Shown here: positions 17,792-29,481 of the stretch, piece by piece | How the letters are laid out: each line of letters starts with the position of its first letter | Position numbering within the stretch: position 1 is the stretch's first letter | Assembly (NCBI GenBank): GCA_017305515.1 | Contig: JAFKKP010000315.1 | Coordinates: 1-33,470, forward strand | Direction of reading: 5' to 3' | DNA length: 33,470 nt | Origin: Hyphomicrobiales bacterium | GTDB taxonomy: Bacteria; Pseudomonadota; Alphaproteobacteria; Rhizobiales; Xanthobacteraceae | Position numbers and translations under genes: made by a program | The notes under the pieces: generated by a model | The model's input: the letters and a program-made list of their open reading frames with translations, nothing else | Told to the model about the DNA's origin: nothing | Databases searched by the model: none

Positions 17792-17939
17792 TTCAGGCGG
17801 CGTTTATCACACCCTTTTCGTGATGTCCCACGGCGAATTGGAGCCGCAATTCCGCGCTCTTTCCACCTTGGCGCAGGCGCTTGAGGCCTTGGCGGGGCCA
17901 TGCGGATTTGGCAAAGAGGGCGCAACTTGGAAGGCATGC

Positions 17940-19625
<1,686 letters not shown>

Positions 19626-19734
19626 TCGGGCGAAAGTATCAGCCCCAAGCTAAAGTCACCGACGTATTCTGCATCCGTTCCGCTATTCAGCGTCTGATCG
19701 TTAGCTAGCATCGCCTGTCGAATTCGGGGCGGGC

Positions 19735-22011
19735 ATGGCTGACGAAAGCGAACGAGAGAAGCTGCGTTTGCGGGGCGCCGGCAGGGCCATCGCCTGGCCG
19801 CCGCGAACCACGCAGCATGTTGCGTCTTACGGCAGCGGGTTTCTTCCGGCGCTCGTTGAAACGATTCAATCCTGGATAAAGGCCGAAGCTGGACCGGGGC
19901 GCTTGTTGCCCTGGGTGCCGGTCGCGTTCGGCGCAGGTATCGCATTCTATTTCGCGGCGGATCGCGAGCCTGTGCTTGCGGTCGTCGCACCCACAGCTGC
20001 GTTTCTTTGCGCGGTGGCGTTTCTTGCGCGCAGGCAAAATTTCTTTCCCGTTCTTGTGATGATCTCGGCCGTCGCCTCCGGTTTCGCGGCGGCGACATGG
20101 AAATCCGCGCGCGTCGCGCATGTCGTGCTGACCAAGCCGGTCTATTCGGTTGCGCTGAAAGGATTCGTCGAAACGCACGAAGAGCGCGAGCGCACGGACC
20201 GCTTCGTGTTGCGCGTCGAGGAGATGGATGCCGGGCGCGGGCAGACGAAGATCGACCGCGTGCGATTGTCGGTGCGCAAGGGGACCGCGCCAGATGTCGG
20301 CAGCTTTGTCGAACTGAAGGCGCGGTTGCAGCCGCCGCTGTCGCCGCAGCGTCCGGGTTCTTATGACTTCGGCCGCGACATGTATTTTCAGGGCATCGGC
20401 GCGTCCGGTTTCGCGATGGGTGCCATCAAGACGGTCGAGGCGCCGAAGAGCGGCGGACTTTATCTGCGTTACGCGGCGTCGATGCAGGGAATGCGCGACG
20501 CCATCGATGCGCGCATTCGTGGCGTCCTGACCGGCGACAACCGCGCCATCGCAACCGCGCTGCTGACCGGGCGGCGCGATGCGATCTCGACGCCGGTCAA
20601 CGACGCAATGTTCATTTCAGGTCTGGGTCATGTGCTGTCGATCTCCGGCTATCACATGGCGGTGGTCGCGGGCGTTGTGTTCTTCGCGGTGCGCGCCTTG
20701 CTCGCTTTGTTTCCGGTGCTGACGGTGACGTTCGCGATCAAGAAATGGTCGGCGCTGGCCGCGCTCATCGCCGCGACTTTCTATCTTCTGTTGTCAGGTG
20801 CGGAAGTCGCCACGCAGCGTTCGTACTTCATGACGGCGGTCGTGCTGATCGCGGTGATGGTGGACCGTCGCGCGATCACGTTCAGGACGCTGGCGATTGC
20901 CGCGATGATCGTGATGATCGCCGCGCCCGAAGCCCTGGTGCATCCGAGCTTCCAGATGTCGTTCGCCGCCACGCTTGGACTCGTCGCCATCGTGCAGATC
21001 GGCATGCCCAATCTGTTCGCTTCGCCGGATAATTCACGGGCTGCGCGCGCGGCGCTGTGGGGCGGGCGCGAGATCGTCGCGCTTGCTCTGGCGTCGCTGA
21101 TCGCGGGGCTTGCGACCACGCCCTATGCCGCGTTTCATTTCCATCGCGTCACGCCCTATGGCGTGCTCGCCAACCTCGCGGCGATGCCGGTGGTCTCCGG
21201 CCTCGTGATGCCGGCGGGCCTGCTCGGACTGATCGCGATGCCGTTCGGCTTCGACGGCATCTTCTGGCGGCTGATGGATGTCGGCATCGGCTGGATGATC
21301 GTGGTCGCGCAATGGGTCGCAGCCTTGCCCGGCGCGATCGGGCGGATGGCGAGTTTCGGCAGCGGGCCGCTTGCCGCCATGAGCCTCGGCGTCATCCTGA
21401 TGGGATTGCTGCGCACGCCGCTGCGCTGGGCGGGGGCGGGCGCGATTGTGCTGGCGGCCGTATGGGCGCTGGCGACGCCGCGCCCGGATATTCTTGTATC
21501 GGGCGACGGCCAGACCGTGGGCGTGCGCGGCAAAGACGGCCTGCTGCGCGTGATGCGCGTGTCCAAGGACGCGTTTCTAGTGCGCGAATGGCTTGCGGCG
21601 GACGCCGATCCGCGCGCAGCGACGGATGCGGCGCTCAGCGATGGCGTGTCATGCGACGAGGCCGGGTGCGTCGTTGCGGGCGCGGGCGGCAAACTTGTCG
21701 CGCTGTCGCTAAAGCCCGAGGCGCTCGCGGACGACTGCGTCCGCGCCGCGATAATCGTCACCCCACGCCAGCCGCCAAGCGATTGCGCGGCGATGGTGTT
21801 CGATCAGGAGATATTGAAGCGGCGAGGGACGCTGGCGCTCTACAAAATCGACAGCGGTTTTATGATCACGGCGAACAGGCCGCGTGGCGTCGATCGGCCC
21901 TGGGCGCCTGCGGTCGCTGAAGCCGAACCGGACACGGCGAGTTTAAAGAAAACGCCGGCGCGCACCATCGATGCCACGCCGGCGGAAAGCGATCTTCAGG
22001 CGGAAGATTAG
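19735..22011 (+). CDS. comEC: ComEC/Rec2 family competence membrane protein
   Basis: ComEC forms the inner-membrane channel that passes single-stranded DNA during natural transformation. The 758-residue protein has a roughly 60-residue cytoplasmic lead, hydrophobic segments and a DUF4131-like soluble part (about 80-240). The competence domain follows with [10 protein letters not shown], the signature [16 protein letters not shown] and many membrane helices to about residue 580. In Bacillus-type proteins the end is a metallo-beta-lactamase-like domain with an HxHxDH motif. Here the last 175 or so residues keep a strand reading [15 protein letters not shown] but contain no histidine and four cysteines. 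The stop overlaps the convergent lexA stop by four bases. Whether this organism is transformable cannot be told. Confidence 0.9.
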   Translation: MADESEREKLRLRGAGRAIAWPPRTTQHVASYGSGFLPALVETIQSWIKAEAGPGRLLPWVPVAFGAGIAFYFAADREPVLAVVAPTAAFLCAVAFLARRQNFFPVLVMISAVASGFAAATWKSARVAHVVLTKPVYSVALKGFVETHEERERTDRFVLRVEEMDAGRGQTKIDRVRLSVRKGTAPDVGSFVELKARLQPPLSPQRPGSYDFGRDMYFQGIGASGFAMGAIKTVEAPKSGGLYLRYAASMQGMRDAIDARIRGVLTGDNRAIATALLTGRRDAISTPVNDAMFISGLGHVLSISGYHMAVVAGVVFFAVRALLALFPVLTVTFAIKKWSALAALIAATFYLLLSGAEVATQRSYFMTAVVLIAVMVDRRAITFRTLAIAAMIVMIAAPEALVHPSFQMSFAATLGLVAIVQIGMPNLFASPDNSRAARAALWGGREIVALALASLIAGLATTPYAAFHFHRVTPYGVLANLAAMPVVSGLVMPAGLLGLIAMPFGFDGIFWRLMDVGIGWMIVVAQWVAALPGAIGRMASFGSGPLAAMSLGVILMGLLRTPLRWAGAGAIVLAAVWALATPRPDILVSGDGQTVGVRGKDGLLRVMRVSKDAFLVREWLAADADPRAATDAALSDGVSCDEAGCVVAGAGGKLVALSLKPEALADDCVRAAIIVTPRQPPSDCAAMVFDQEILKRRGTLALYKIDSGFMITANRPRGVDRPWAPAVAEAEPDTASLKKTPARTIDATPAESDLQAED

Positions 22012-22700
22012 TATTTCCGAAACAGCCCGATCAGCTTGCCTTGAATCTGCACACGGTTCGGCGGCAGAATGCGGACCTCGTAGGATGCGTTCGCAGGCTC
22101 AAGCGCGATGGATGCGCCCTTGCGGCGGAAACGCTTCAGCGTGGCTTCCTCGTCGTCGATCAGGGCCACCACGATGTCGCCGGTATCGGCGGCGTCGTTC
22201 TTCTGGATCAGAACCGTGTCGCCGTCGAGAATGCCGGCTTCCATCATCGAATCGCCGCGCACTTCGAGGGCATAGTGTTCGCCGGAGCCGAGCATGTCGG
22301 GCGGCACGGTGATGGTGTGGCTGCGGGTCTGGATGGCCTCGATCGGCGTACCGGCTGCGATCCGGCCCATGACGGGCACCGCGACGTTGTCGTTGCCGCC
22401 GTCGGACGAGCCGCCACGGACCTTGCCGAGATTGCCCTCGATGACACTGGGGGTGAAGCCGCGCTTGCCGCCGGTGTTGCCGCCGACGTCCGGCAGCTTG
22501 ATGACCTCGATGGCGCGGGCGCGGTTGGCGAGGCGGCGGATGAAGCCGCGTTCTTCCAGAGCCGTAATCAGCCGGTGGATGCCGGATTTGGAGCGCAGAT
22601 CAAGCGCGTCCTTCATTTCATCGAACGATGGCGGTACGCCGGCCTCTTTTAGCCGCTCGTTGATGAACCGCAAAAGCTCGTATTGTTTTCGTGTCAGCAT
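22008..22700 (-). CDS. lexA: LexA repressor (SOS regulator)
   Basis: LexA represses DNA-damage genes and cuts itself when RecA filaments form. The 230-residue protein has an N-terminal winged helix-turn-helix ([20 protein letters not shown], then [20 protein letters not shown]). A linker longer and more glycine-rich than in E. coli (about 73-105) follows, then the S24-type peptidase domain. The cut site is Ala116-Gly117 in GRIAAGTP; the catalytic pair is Ser151 (GDSMMEAG) and Lys189 (EEATLKRF). The start at 22700 (MLTRKQ) matches the family; an ATG at 22715 would add five residues. An SOS operator lies about 80-105 bases upstream, indicating autoregulation. Confidence 0.97.
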   Translation of the reverse strand: MLTRKQYELLRFINERLKEAGVPPSFDEMKDALDLRSKSGIHRLITALEERGFIRRLANRARAIEVIKLPDVGGNTGGKRGFTPSVIEGNLGKVRGGSSDGGNDNVAVPVMGRIAAGTPIEAIQTRSHTITVPPDMLGSGEHYALEVRGDSMMEAGILDGDTVLIQKNDAADTGDIVVALIDDEEATLKRFRRKGASIALEPANASYEVRILPPNRVQIQGKLIGLFRKY

Positions 22701-22779
22701 CGGGACGGTCCCCATAATCCCCGGATTGCACAGAGGCCGCCGCAGCCGGCCCGCGAGTCACTCGAAACAAATCATGAAC

Positions 22780-22805
22780 GAACACTATATGTTCCATATG
22801 TGTTC
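22780..22805 (-). promoter_or_regulatory. SOS operator with candidate lexA promoter
   Basis: On the plus strand GTTC (22791-22794), seven bases, GTTC (22802-22805) form the direct-repeat operator known for alphaproteobacterial LexA (GAAC-N7-GAAC on the lexA strand). A third half-site, GAAC at 22780-22783, sits seven bases from the first GTTC and gives an inverted pair sharing the middle half-site. On the minus strand TATAGT (22784-22789) is a likely -10, with TTGCGG 15 bases upstream as a possible though closely spaced -35. Bound LexA would then cover the promoter. The operator match is seen directly; the promoter boxes are tentative. Confidence 0.8.
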
Positions 22806-22842
22806 CGCAACCGTTAAAATTGAGTGAACAAAATCCAGATCG

Positions 22843-24051
22843 TTAGACGGGAAGCCGCAGGATGCTGACGGCGGAGCCTTTGGCGGCCGCTGGGGCATGC
22901 GGCGGGCGCACGATCAGCGCGCCGGCCGAGGCGAGGTTCGCGACCAGCGAACTGTCCTGGTGATTCACCGGCATCGCGCGAAGCACTCCGTCAGGACCGA
23001 CATCGAGGCGGGCGCGCTGATAGTCCTGGCGAAGGTCGTTGGTGGGAAGATCTCGATCGAGGATGGCGGATTCGTGCCGATGATCGACGCTCGCCGCACC
23101 CGACAGCGCGCGGATGAGCGGCACCAGAAACAGAAAGCCGCAGACATAGGACGACACCGGGTTGCCGGGCAGGCCGAGCACGCGCATCGGCCCGAGTCTG
23201 CCGCTCATCATCGGTTTTCCGGGACGCATGGCGATGCGCCAGAACGACATCTGCGTGCCTTCGGACTCAAATGCGCGCTTGACGAGATCGTGCTCGCCGA
23301 CCGACGCGCCGCCGGTCGTCACCAGAACGTCCGCATCAAGATCGCGCGCCTTGCGGATGGCGGCGGTCGTGGCTTCGACGGTGTCGGCTGCGATGCCGAG
23401 ATCAATCACATCTGCACCCGCCGAGCGGATAAGCGGTCGCAACGCATAGCCGTTGGAGTAAACGATCTGGCCGTGCGCCGGCGTAGTGCCCGGCATCACC
23501 AGTTCGTCGCCGGTGGCGAGGATCGCAACTTTCGGACGCCGATGCACGGGCAGATGAGGATGATTGGCGCTGGCGGCGAGGCCGAGATGGCGGTCGGTGA
23601 GCGGCGTGCCTTTGCGAATGAGAATGTCGCCTTCGCGGAAATCGATGCCCGCTCTGCGAATATGCCGCGAGGGTTGCGCGGCTTCTGTGACGACAACGAT
23701 ATCGCCCTCGCGCGTGGTGTCTTCCTGAATGACGACAGTGTCCGCGCCCTTCGGGATGACGCCGCCGGTGAAAATGCGCACCGCTTCGCCAGTATTGACC
23801 GTGGCATCGAAAGGCTTGCCCGCCGCGACCTCGCCGATGATTTTTAGCCGCGCATTGAGGGACGCATCCGCCACGCGAACCGCGTAACCGTCCATCGCCG
23901 ACATGTCGGCGGGCGGCTGGGTGCGGAGCGCCGCCAGGTCTTGCGCGAGCGTGCGATGAAACGCGTCATCGAGCGCAACGGTTTCTTCCGGCAGCGCAGA
24001 TGCGCCGTCGAGCACGGCTTTGAGCGCATCGGCAACCGGCATCAGCGCCAT
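22843..24051 (-). CDS. moeA: Molybdopterin molybdenumtransferase MoeA
   Basis: MoeA inserts molybdate into adenylylated molybdopterin to finish molybdenum cofactor. The 402-residue protein shows PPADMSAMDGYAVR near residues 46-59, IFTGGVIPKGADTVV, then the MoCF-fold core: ILATGDELVMPG, GQIVYSNGY, the TTGGASVGEHD motif, and the GLPGNPVSS segment before a C-terminal beta-barrel. The length is typical. It starts nine bases after moaC in the same direction, so the two cofactor genes are probably co-transcribed with trpDC. lexA follows but has its own promoter region. Confidence 0.95.
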   Translation of the reverse strand: MALMPVADALKAVLDGASALPEETVALDDAFHRTLAQDLAALRTQPPADMSAMDGYAVRVADASLNARLKIIGEVAAGKPFDATVNTGEAVRIFTGGVIPKGADTVVIQEDTTREGDIVVVTEAAQPSRHIRRAGIDFREGDILIRKGTPLTDRHLGLAASANHPHLPVHRRPKVAILATGDELVMPGTTPAHGQIVYSNGYALRPLIRSAGADVIDLGIAADTVEATTAAIRKARDLDADVLVTTGGASVGEHDLVKRAFESEGTQMSFWRIAMRPGKPMMSGRLGPMRVLGLPGNPVSSYVCGFLFLVPLIRALSGAASVDHRHESAILDRDLPTNDLRQDYQRARLDVGPDGVLRAMPVNHQDSSLVANLASAGALIVRPPHAPAAAKGSAVSILRLPV

Positions 24052-24060
24052 GAGAGGTTC

Positions 24061-24597
24061 CTAGTTCGCCGCCCGGTAGTGACCGGACTTGCCGCCCATT
24101 TTCTCGACGAGATGGACGTTGTCGATGCGCACGCCACGCTCGACCGCCTTCACCATGTCGTAGATCGTCAGGCACGCGACGGAGACGGCAGTGAGGGCTT
24201 CCATCTCGACGCCGGTCGGGCCTTTGACTTTCACGGTGGCAGTGACCCGGCAGCCGGGCAGCTTCGGATCGACGGTTATCTCAAGCGTGATCTTTGAAAT
24301 CGCGAGCGGATGACACAGTGGAATGAGCTGATGCGTTTTTTTCGCCGCCATGATGCCCGCGACGCGCGCCGTGCCGAGCACGTCGCCTTTCTTGGCGTTG
24401 CCTTTTTCGATCACGGCAAGCGTCTTGGCCGTCATCACGACCGCGCCTTCGGCAATTGCGGTGCGTTCGGTGTCTTCCTTGGCGGAGACATCCACCATGT
24501 GCGCCTCGCCTTTGGCATCGATATGGGTGAGGGCGGGCTTGCTCTTGGCTCTATTGGCGCGAGCTTTTGTTCGAGCCTTCTTTTGAGCCTTGGCCAT
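24061..24597 (-). CDS. moaC: Cyclic pyranopterin monophosphate synthase MoaC
   Basis: MoaC converts the MoaA product 3',8-cyclo-7,8-dihydro-GTP to cyclic pyranopterin monophosphate. The catalytic body is clear: [22 protein letters not shown] at its start, [32 protein letters not shown] and the ending [15 protein letters not shown]. The protein is 178 residues, about 18-20 longer than usual, because it opens with a lysine- and arginine-rich stretch ([20 protein letters not shown]). No alternative start codon lies between this tail and the conserved domain, so the tail seems real. The gene begins two bases after the trpC stop. Confidence 0.95.
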   Translation of the reverse strand: MAKAQKKARTKARANRAKSKPALTHIDAKGEAHMVDVSAKEDTERTAIAEGAVVMTAKTLAVIEKGNAKKGDVLGTARVAGIMAAKKTHQLIPLCHPLAISKITLEITVDPKLPGCRVTATVKVKGPTGVEMEALTAVSVACLTIYDMVKAVERGVRIDNVHLVEKMGGKSGHYRAAN

Positions 24598-24599
24598 GC

Positions 24600-25439
24600 T
24601 CAGCGCGTCCCGGTGGCGCGTTGTGTTTCGCGTGCAAGAAGCGTGCGTGTTGCTGCCGTCACGTCCGTCTGCCGCATCAGGCTTTCGCCGACGAGGAACG
24701 TTTCCATGCCGACTTTTGCGAGACGCGACAGATCGGCGGGCGTGAAGATGCCGCTCTCGCCGACCATGATGCGGTCTTTTGGAATCAGCGGCGCAAGTGC
24801 TTCGCTTGCCGCCAGCGTCACTTCAAACGTGCGCAGGTTACGGTTGTTGACGCCGAGCAGCGGCGACTTGAGCTTCAGCGCGCGGTCGAGTTCTTGCGCG
24901 TTGTGAACTTCGAGAAGAACATCCATGCCGTGCGCGAAGGCGGCATTCTCGATGTCCTTCGCCGTCGCATCGTCGAGTGCCGCCATGATGATGAGGATGC
25001 AGTCTGCGCCATGCGCGCGTGCTTCCGCGATCTGGTAGGTGTCGTACATGAAATCCTTGCGCAGAACGGGCAGGGACACCGCCGCGCGCGCTGCGACCAT
25101 GAATTCAAGCGAGCCCTGAAACGAGGGCGTGTCGGTCAGCACGGACAAGCACGCTGCGCCGCCTTGTTCATAGGCCTTGGCGAGGGCGGGCGGATCGAAG
25201 TCGGCGCGGATCAAGCCTTTCGATGGCGACGCCTTCTTGATTTCAGCAATCAGCGCGTAGTCGCCATTGGCGATTTTGTTCTTGATCGCGTTGACGAAGC
25301 CGCGCGGCTTCGATGCGGCCTTCGCGCGCGCTTCCATGTCGCTCAAGGAGACCGCGCGCTTGGCCGCCGCGATTTCCTCGCGCTTGTAAGTTTCGATCTT
25401 GGTGAGGATGTCTGACAAAGGCCGATCTTCCTCAAGCAT
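24600..25439 (-). CDS. trpC: Indole-3-glycerol phosphate synthase
   Basis: TrpC closes the indole ring from the PRA-derived carboxyphenylamino-deoxyribulose phosphate in tryptophan synthesis. The TIM-barrel motifs are visible: [16 protein letters not shown] with the substrate-binding lysines, [52 protein letters not shown] and [13 protein letters not shown]. The ATG at 25439 overlaps the trpD stop by eight bases and gives 279 residues; a TTG seven codons downstream ([11 protein letters not shown]) is also possible and is closer to the usual N-terminus. It is monofunctional, not fused to TrpF. Confidence 0.95.
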   Translation of the reverse strand: MLEEDRPLSDILTKIETYKREEIAAAKRAVSLSDMEARAKAASKPRGFVNAIKNKIANGDYALIAEIKKASPSKGLIRADFDPPALAKAYEQGGAACLSVLTDTPSFQGSLEFMVAARAAVSLPVLRKDFMYDTYQIAEARAHGADCILIIMAALDDATAKDIENAAFAHGMDVLLEVHNAQELDRALKLKSPLLGVNNRNLRTFEVTLAASEALAPLIPKDRIMVGESGIFTPADLSRLAKVGMETFLVGESLMRQTDVTAATRTLLARETQRATGTR

Positions 25440-26445
25440 TAGAAACGGCGACGAGAAGGTTGAGCTTCTCCGCCGCAGATCCACTGTCGAGCGACTTGGT
25501 GCCGAGCGCAACGCCTTCCTTCAAATCCTTTGCTTTGCCTGCGACGATAAACGCGGCAGCGGCGTTCAGCAGCGCCACATTGCGATACGCGCTCGGCTTG
25601 CCCTGAAGCACCGCACTCAGCGCCTTCGCATTGGCCTGCGCGTCGCCACCTTTGAGTTCGGCACCGTCCGCGCGCGGCAAGCCGCCATCCTCCGGCGTGA
25701 CGTCGAAGGTGCGGATATTACCTTTTTCCAAAGCCGCAACATGCGTCGGGCCGGTGAGGGTGATCTCGTCGAGACCGTCCGAGCCGTGAACGACCCAGAC
25801 CGATTCAGCGCCGAGATTTTTCAAGACCTGCGCCAGCGGCTGCACCCAGTGTTTGGAGAACACGCCGACCATCTGACGCTTCACGCCGGCGGGATTGGAC
25901 AGCGGTCCAAGCAGATTGAAGATCGTGCGGGTTGCGAGTTCGACGCGCGTCGGCCCGACATTCTTCATCGCCGGATGATGCGTCGGCGCGAACATGAAGC
26001 CGATGCCGGTCTCGGCGATGCACTTGCTGACCTGCTCCGGCGTGATGTCAACCTTCACGCCGAGCGCACCGAGCACGTCGGCGGCGCCAGATTTCGAGGA
26101 GAGGGCGCGGTTGCCGTGTTTCGCCACCGGAACGCCGGCACCCGCGACGATGAACGACGCGCACGTCGAAACATTGACGGAGCCCGAGCCGTCGCCGCCG
26201 GTGCCGACAATGTCGACGGCATCGGCAGGGGCTTTGACGGTGAGCATCTTGGCGCGCATCGCGCTGACGGCGCCGGTGATTTCATCGACGGTCTCGCCGC
26301 GCACGCGCAGCGCCATCAGCAAGCCGCCGAGCTGCGACGGCGTCGCTTCGCCCGACATCACACGGTCGAACGCGTCTGCTGCTTCCTCACGCGTCAGCGA
26401 TGCGCCGGTGGCGACTTTGCCGATGATCGTCTTGAGGTCGTCCAT
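25432..26445 (-). CDS. trpD: Anthranilate phosphoribosyltransferase
   Basis: TrpD joins anthranilate to PRPP in the second step of tryptophan synthesis. The 337-residue protein has the N-terminal helical domain with [21 protein letters not shown], the PRPP-binding [37 protein letters not shown], the [17 protein letters not shown] segment and [11 protein letters not shown]. The length is normal and there is no fused amidotransferase (TrpG) domain. No trpG lies between it and ppiD, only 36 bases. It is followed by trpC with an eight-base overlap. Confidence 0.96.
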   Translation of the reverse strand: MDDLKTIIGKVATGASLTREEAADAFDRVMSGEATPSQLGGLLMALRVRGETVDEITGAVSAMRAKMLTVKAPADAVDIVGTGGDGSGSVNVSTCASFIVAGAGVPVAKHGNRALSSKSGAADVLGALGVKVDITPEQVSKCIAETGIGFMFAPTHHPAMKNVGPTRVELATRTIFNLLGPLSNPAGVKRQMVGVFSKHWVQPLAQVLKNLGAESVWVVHGSDGLDEITLTGPTHVAALEKGNIRTFDVTPEDGGLPRADGAELKGGDAQANAKALSAVLQGKPSAYRNVALLNAAAAFIVAGKAKDLKEGVALGTKSLDSGSAAEKLNLLVAVSNA

Positions 26446-26481
26446 CTGTCGCCCCGAAAGTCCGCCGGAAATTCCAGGGCG

Positions 26482-28389
26482 TTACTGGCTTGCCGCCGCA
26501 CCTGTCGCGACAGCGAATGCGCTTGGATTGATCTTGGTGCCGAGTTCGGACTCGACCTTGCCGACATATTGCTGAACCTGTTCCTCGGTCATCGCGCGGA
26601 TCAGATTGTCTTTAAGTTTCTTCGCGTCTTCCGACGACATGTCGATCGCGGGCACGACGATGTCCGTCACCCTGAACACGATCTGGTCGCTCGGCCCTGA
26701 GCCTTCGGTCTGGCCGATGCCGTCCTTCGGCGTGCGGAAGGCAGCGTTGACCAGACGATCCGGCACGCCTTTCACATCCGCGTCGCGCTTGAAGGGGCCA
26801 GCGGTCTGCACCTTCACGCCGGCTGCGGTGGCTTCCGTGTCGAGCTTGCCGCCCTTGTTGAGCTTGTCGACGATTTCGGTCGCCTTCGCGCGCAGGCGCG
26901 TTGCCACCTGATCGTCCATCCAGCGTTGTTCGGCCTGTGCCTTTACTTCGTCGAGCGGACGGTCGCGCGAGGGCGTGATGCCGAGCACGTCATACCAGAT
27001 CTCGCCGCCATTGTTCTGGATCGAGTCGTTCTCGACGCCGATGTTGGATGCGAACGCCTGCGAGACGATGTCGACGCCGGAGGGAAGTCCCTTCACCGGT
27101 TGACCGTCCGGCGCGCGGCCCGAGCGGTCGACGGCTTCGATCGTCACGGCGCCGAGGCCGAGCTTCTTGGCGGCTTCGGCGATGTTCGCGCCGCCGCCGC
27201 GCTCGTCCTCGATCTTGTTGTGCAGATCGCGCAACTGATCGCGCGCGCGCTGTTGGGCGAGTTCGGTTTTGATCTTCGCCGAGAGGCTTTCAAACGTCGG
27301 CGTGTTGCCGGCTTCGATCTTCGTCACTTTCAGCAAGGCGGTCGACAGCGCGCCCTTGACCGGCTGGCTGACGCCATTGAGCGGCAGCGCGAAGGCGACA
27401 TCCGCAAACGCCGGATCGCCGAGGCTTGCCTTGGTGACGGTGCCGAGATCGATGTCGGCGGGTTTCAGATCGCGCTGCTTGGCGAGGTCCTCGAACGAGG
27501 TGCCGCTGTCCATTTTTGCGCGCGCAGCCTTCGCCTCGTCCTCGGACGGGAAGGTGATCTGGAGCACCTGACGCTTTTCCGGCGTGACATATTTCTCGCG
27601 CTTCTGATCGTATTCCTTCTTCGCGTCGTCGTCCGAAACCGTGATGGCCTTTGCCATTTCATCCGGCGTCAGAGTGAGAATGGCGATCTTGCGGTATTCC
27701 GGCGCGCGGAAGAGTTGCTTGCGCTCGTCGAAATAGGCGGCAAGCGCCTCAGGCGAGGGAGGATCGATCTTGCCGGCCTGTGCGGCAGTGAGCGTGAGGT
27801 ACTGCACCGAACGCTGCTCGTTCTGGAAACGCACCAGCGCCTCCATCTGCGTCTTGGTCGGCTCAAGCCCGGTCGTGATCGTGCCGGTGATCTGACGGCG
27901 CAACGAGACGCGGCGTTGCTCGGCGATGTATTTCTGCTCGTTGTAACCGAAGTTGCGGATTATCGCGTCGAAGCGCGCACGGTCGAACTTGCCGTCGAGG
28001 CCCTTGAAGTTCGGATCGTCGGCAATCGCGCGCGCGATGTCCTGATCCGAAAGACCAAGCGACATCTTCTTGGTCTGCTGGTCGAGCGCGGATTCCGCGA
28101 GCACCTGTTGCAGTACCTGGCGGTCGAGGCCGAAGGCGCGCGCCTGTTCGCTCGTCAGCGGACGGCCGAACTGGCGGCCGAACTGCTGGAGGCGGTCGGT
28201 GTAGATATTGCGGAACTGGTCGGTCGAAATCGTCGCGTCGCCGACGGTGGCGACGTCGGTGCGGCCCGATCCCTTGAACACGTCCGCAATGCCCCAGATG
28301 CCGAACGACACGATCAGCACGCTGAACATGACGACCATCACCGACTTGCCGAGCCAGTTCGATGAGGCTTTGCGCATTCCTCGGAGCAT
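26482..28389 (-). CDS. ppiD: Peptidylprolyl isomerase / periplasmic chaperone PpiD (SurA_N domain)
   Basis: PpiD is an inner-membrane-anchored chaperone that meets proteins leaving the Sec translocon. The 635-residue product has a short cytoplasmic start (MLRGMRKASSNWLGK), one transmembrane anchor (VMVVMFSVLIVSFGIWG, about 17-33) and a SurA_N-type chaperone region including TSEQARAFGLDRQVLQQV. A parvulin-like domain follows near 260-370 (EKRQVLQITFPSEDEA to PVKGALSTALLKV). The length is near that of E. coli PpiD (623). The ATG at 28389 was picked because the frame upstream, back to 28536, is not family-like. It heads the minus-strand run leading to trpDC, and a candidate promoter lies about 70-95 bases upstream. 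Confidence 0.9.
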   Translation of the reverse strand: MLRGMRKASSNWLGKSVMVVMFSVLIVSFGIWGIADVFKGSGRTDVATVGDATISTDQFRNIYTDRLQQFGRQFGRPLTSEQARAFGLDRQVLQQVLAESALDQQTKKMSLGLSDQDIARAIADDPNFKGLDGKFDRARFDAIIRNFGYNEQKYIAEQRRVSLRRQITGTITTGLEPTKTQMEALVRFQNEQRSVQYLTLTAAQAGKIDPPSPEALAAYFDERKQLFRAPEYRKIAILTLTPDEMAKAITVSDDDAKKEYDQKREKYVTPEKRQVLQITFPSEDEAKAARAKMDSGTSFEDLAKQRDLKPADIDLGTVTKASLGDPAFADVAFALPLNGVSQPVKGALSTALLKVTKIEAGNTPTFESLSAKIKTELAQQRARDQLRDLHNKIEDERGGGANIAEAAKKLGLGAVTIEAVDRSGRAPDGQPVKGLPSGVDIVSQAFASNIGVENDSIQNNGGEIWYDVLGITPSRDRPLDEVKAQAEQRWMDDQVATRLRAKATEIVDKLNKGGKLDTEATAAGVKVQTAGPFKRDADVKGVPDRLVNAAFRTPKDGIGQTEGSGPSDQIVFRVTDIVVPAIDMSSEDAKKLKDNLIRAMTEEQVQQYVGKVESELGTKINPSAFAVATGAAASQ

Positions 28390-28456
28390 GGAGTCCAACT
28401 TGTTGTTTTGAGGGGGCGGGTAGGGCCGGCAGGGCGTTACCGCATTGTTCGGCCAA

Positions 28457-28485
28457 CATATAAAGGGGCGGCAGTTCCCTAGCAA
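28457..28485 (-). promoter_or_regulatory. Candidate sigma70-type promoter for ppiD
   Basis: On the minus strand TTGCTA (28480-28485) and TATATG (28457-28462) are separated by 17 bases, a good match to housekeeping promoter boxes, about 70 bases from the ppiD ATG. It lies in the 219-base divergent gap with tpiA. No equally good pair was found for tpiA on the plus strand. Confidence 0.5.
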
Positions 28486-28608
28486 CCGCGCAGGCAGCGA
28501 CGCGAAAGCGCGGTTAATGGCGCGATGTGGACACATGCTTGCGGGAACTGGCGTTTAACCGGAGCGTCTGTTAGCCCCCGGAGCGCAACCCTGAGCGAGA
28601 GAGATGCG

Positions 28609-29364
28609 ATGGCCGAGAAGCCTCGTCCGCTGATTGCGGGCAACTGGAAGATGAACGGTCTGAAGGCTTCGTTGGCAGAACTCGGCGCCATCGCGCAGGG
28701 GGCGGCGGCGGTATCCGCCAAGGCCGATCTGCTGATCTGTCCGCCCGCGCAGTTGCTGTTTCTGGCGGCTGCGGAAGTGTCCGGGTCGAAGGTCGCGGTC
28801 GGCGCACAGGATTGCCATACAGCCGCGTCGGGCGCGCATACCGGCGATATTTCGGCGGAAATGCTGGCGGACGCAGGTGCGACGGCTGTGATTGTCGGCC
28901 ATTCCGAACGGCGTGCGGACCATGCCGATACCGACGCCATCGTGCGCGCCAAGGCCGAGGCGGCGTGGCGGGCAGGGCTTCTGGCGATTGTCTGCGTCGG
29001 CGAGACGCAGGGCCAGCGCGATGCCGGAAAGACGCTGGAGATTGTCGGCAGCCAGCTCAACGGATCGGTACCGGACAGCGCAACCGTAAAGACGCTTGTG
29101 ATTGCCTATGAGCCGGTCTGGGCGATTGGAACAGGCCTCACGCCGACTGTGAAGGACGTAGCGCAAGTCCATGAATTTATTCGGAATAACTTAACGCAAC
29201 GCTTTAAGAATGACGGCGAAGCCATTCGTATTCTCTACGGCGGCTCGGTGAAGCCGTCGAATGCCGCCGAGTTGCTGGCAGTTCCTCATGTAAACGGTGC
29301 GCTGATCGGCGGAGCGAGCCTGAAAGCCTCCGATTTCCTTGCCATCGCAGCCGCCACTCCCTAG
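28609..29364 (+). CDS. tpiA: Triosephosphate isomerase
   Basis: TIM interconverts dihydroxyacetone phosphate and glyceraldehyde 3-phosphate in glycolysis, gluconeogenesis and the Calvin cycle. The 251-residue protein shows AGNWKMNG with Asn12 and Lys14, IVGHSERR with His98, the catalytic Glu168 in [11 protein letters not shown], and the phosphate-binding ILYGGSVKP and GALIGGASL. The length is standard. The ATG at 28609 is chosen because the family N-terminus begins there; the frame is open from 28525. It is divergent from ppiD and upstream of secG, a pairing common in bacteria. Confidence 0.97.
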   Translation: MAEKPRPLIAGNWKMNGLKASLAELGAIAQGAAAVSAKADLLICPPAQLLFLAAAEVSGSKVAVGAQDCHTAASGAHTGDISAEMLADAGATAVIVGHSERRADHADTDAIVRAKAEAAWRAGLLAIVCVGETQGQRDAGKTLEIVGSQLNGSVPDSATVKTLVIAYEPVWAIGTGLTPTVKDVAQVHEFIRNNLTQRFKNDGEAIRILYGGSVKPSNAAELLAVPHVNGALIGGASLKASDFLAIAAATP

Positions 29365-29481
29365 ATCGGGCAAAGCGGTGGCAATCACACGTCCGATCGT
29401 GTAAAGACCGCCCAACTTCAACCCCGCAAACTTCAGTGTTGCCGATTCCACGGCCACCGGCGTTTGCGACGGAAGGCCAAC

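Noticed and set aside
25399..28365. Long plus-strand frames (25399-26700 and 26926-28365) opposite trpD and ppiD
   Set aside because: They mirror well-identified minus-strand genes and their compositions are arginine-, glycine- and alanine-rich as in shadow frames.
29387..29402. ACACG/CGTGT inverted repeat after tpiA as a terminator
   Set aside because: The stem is only five base pairs and no T-run follows.
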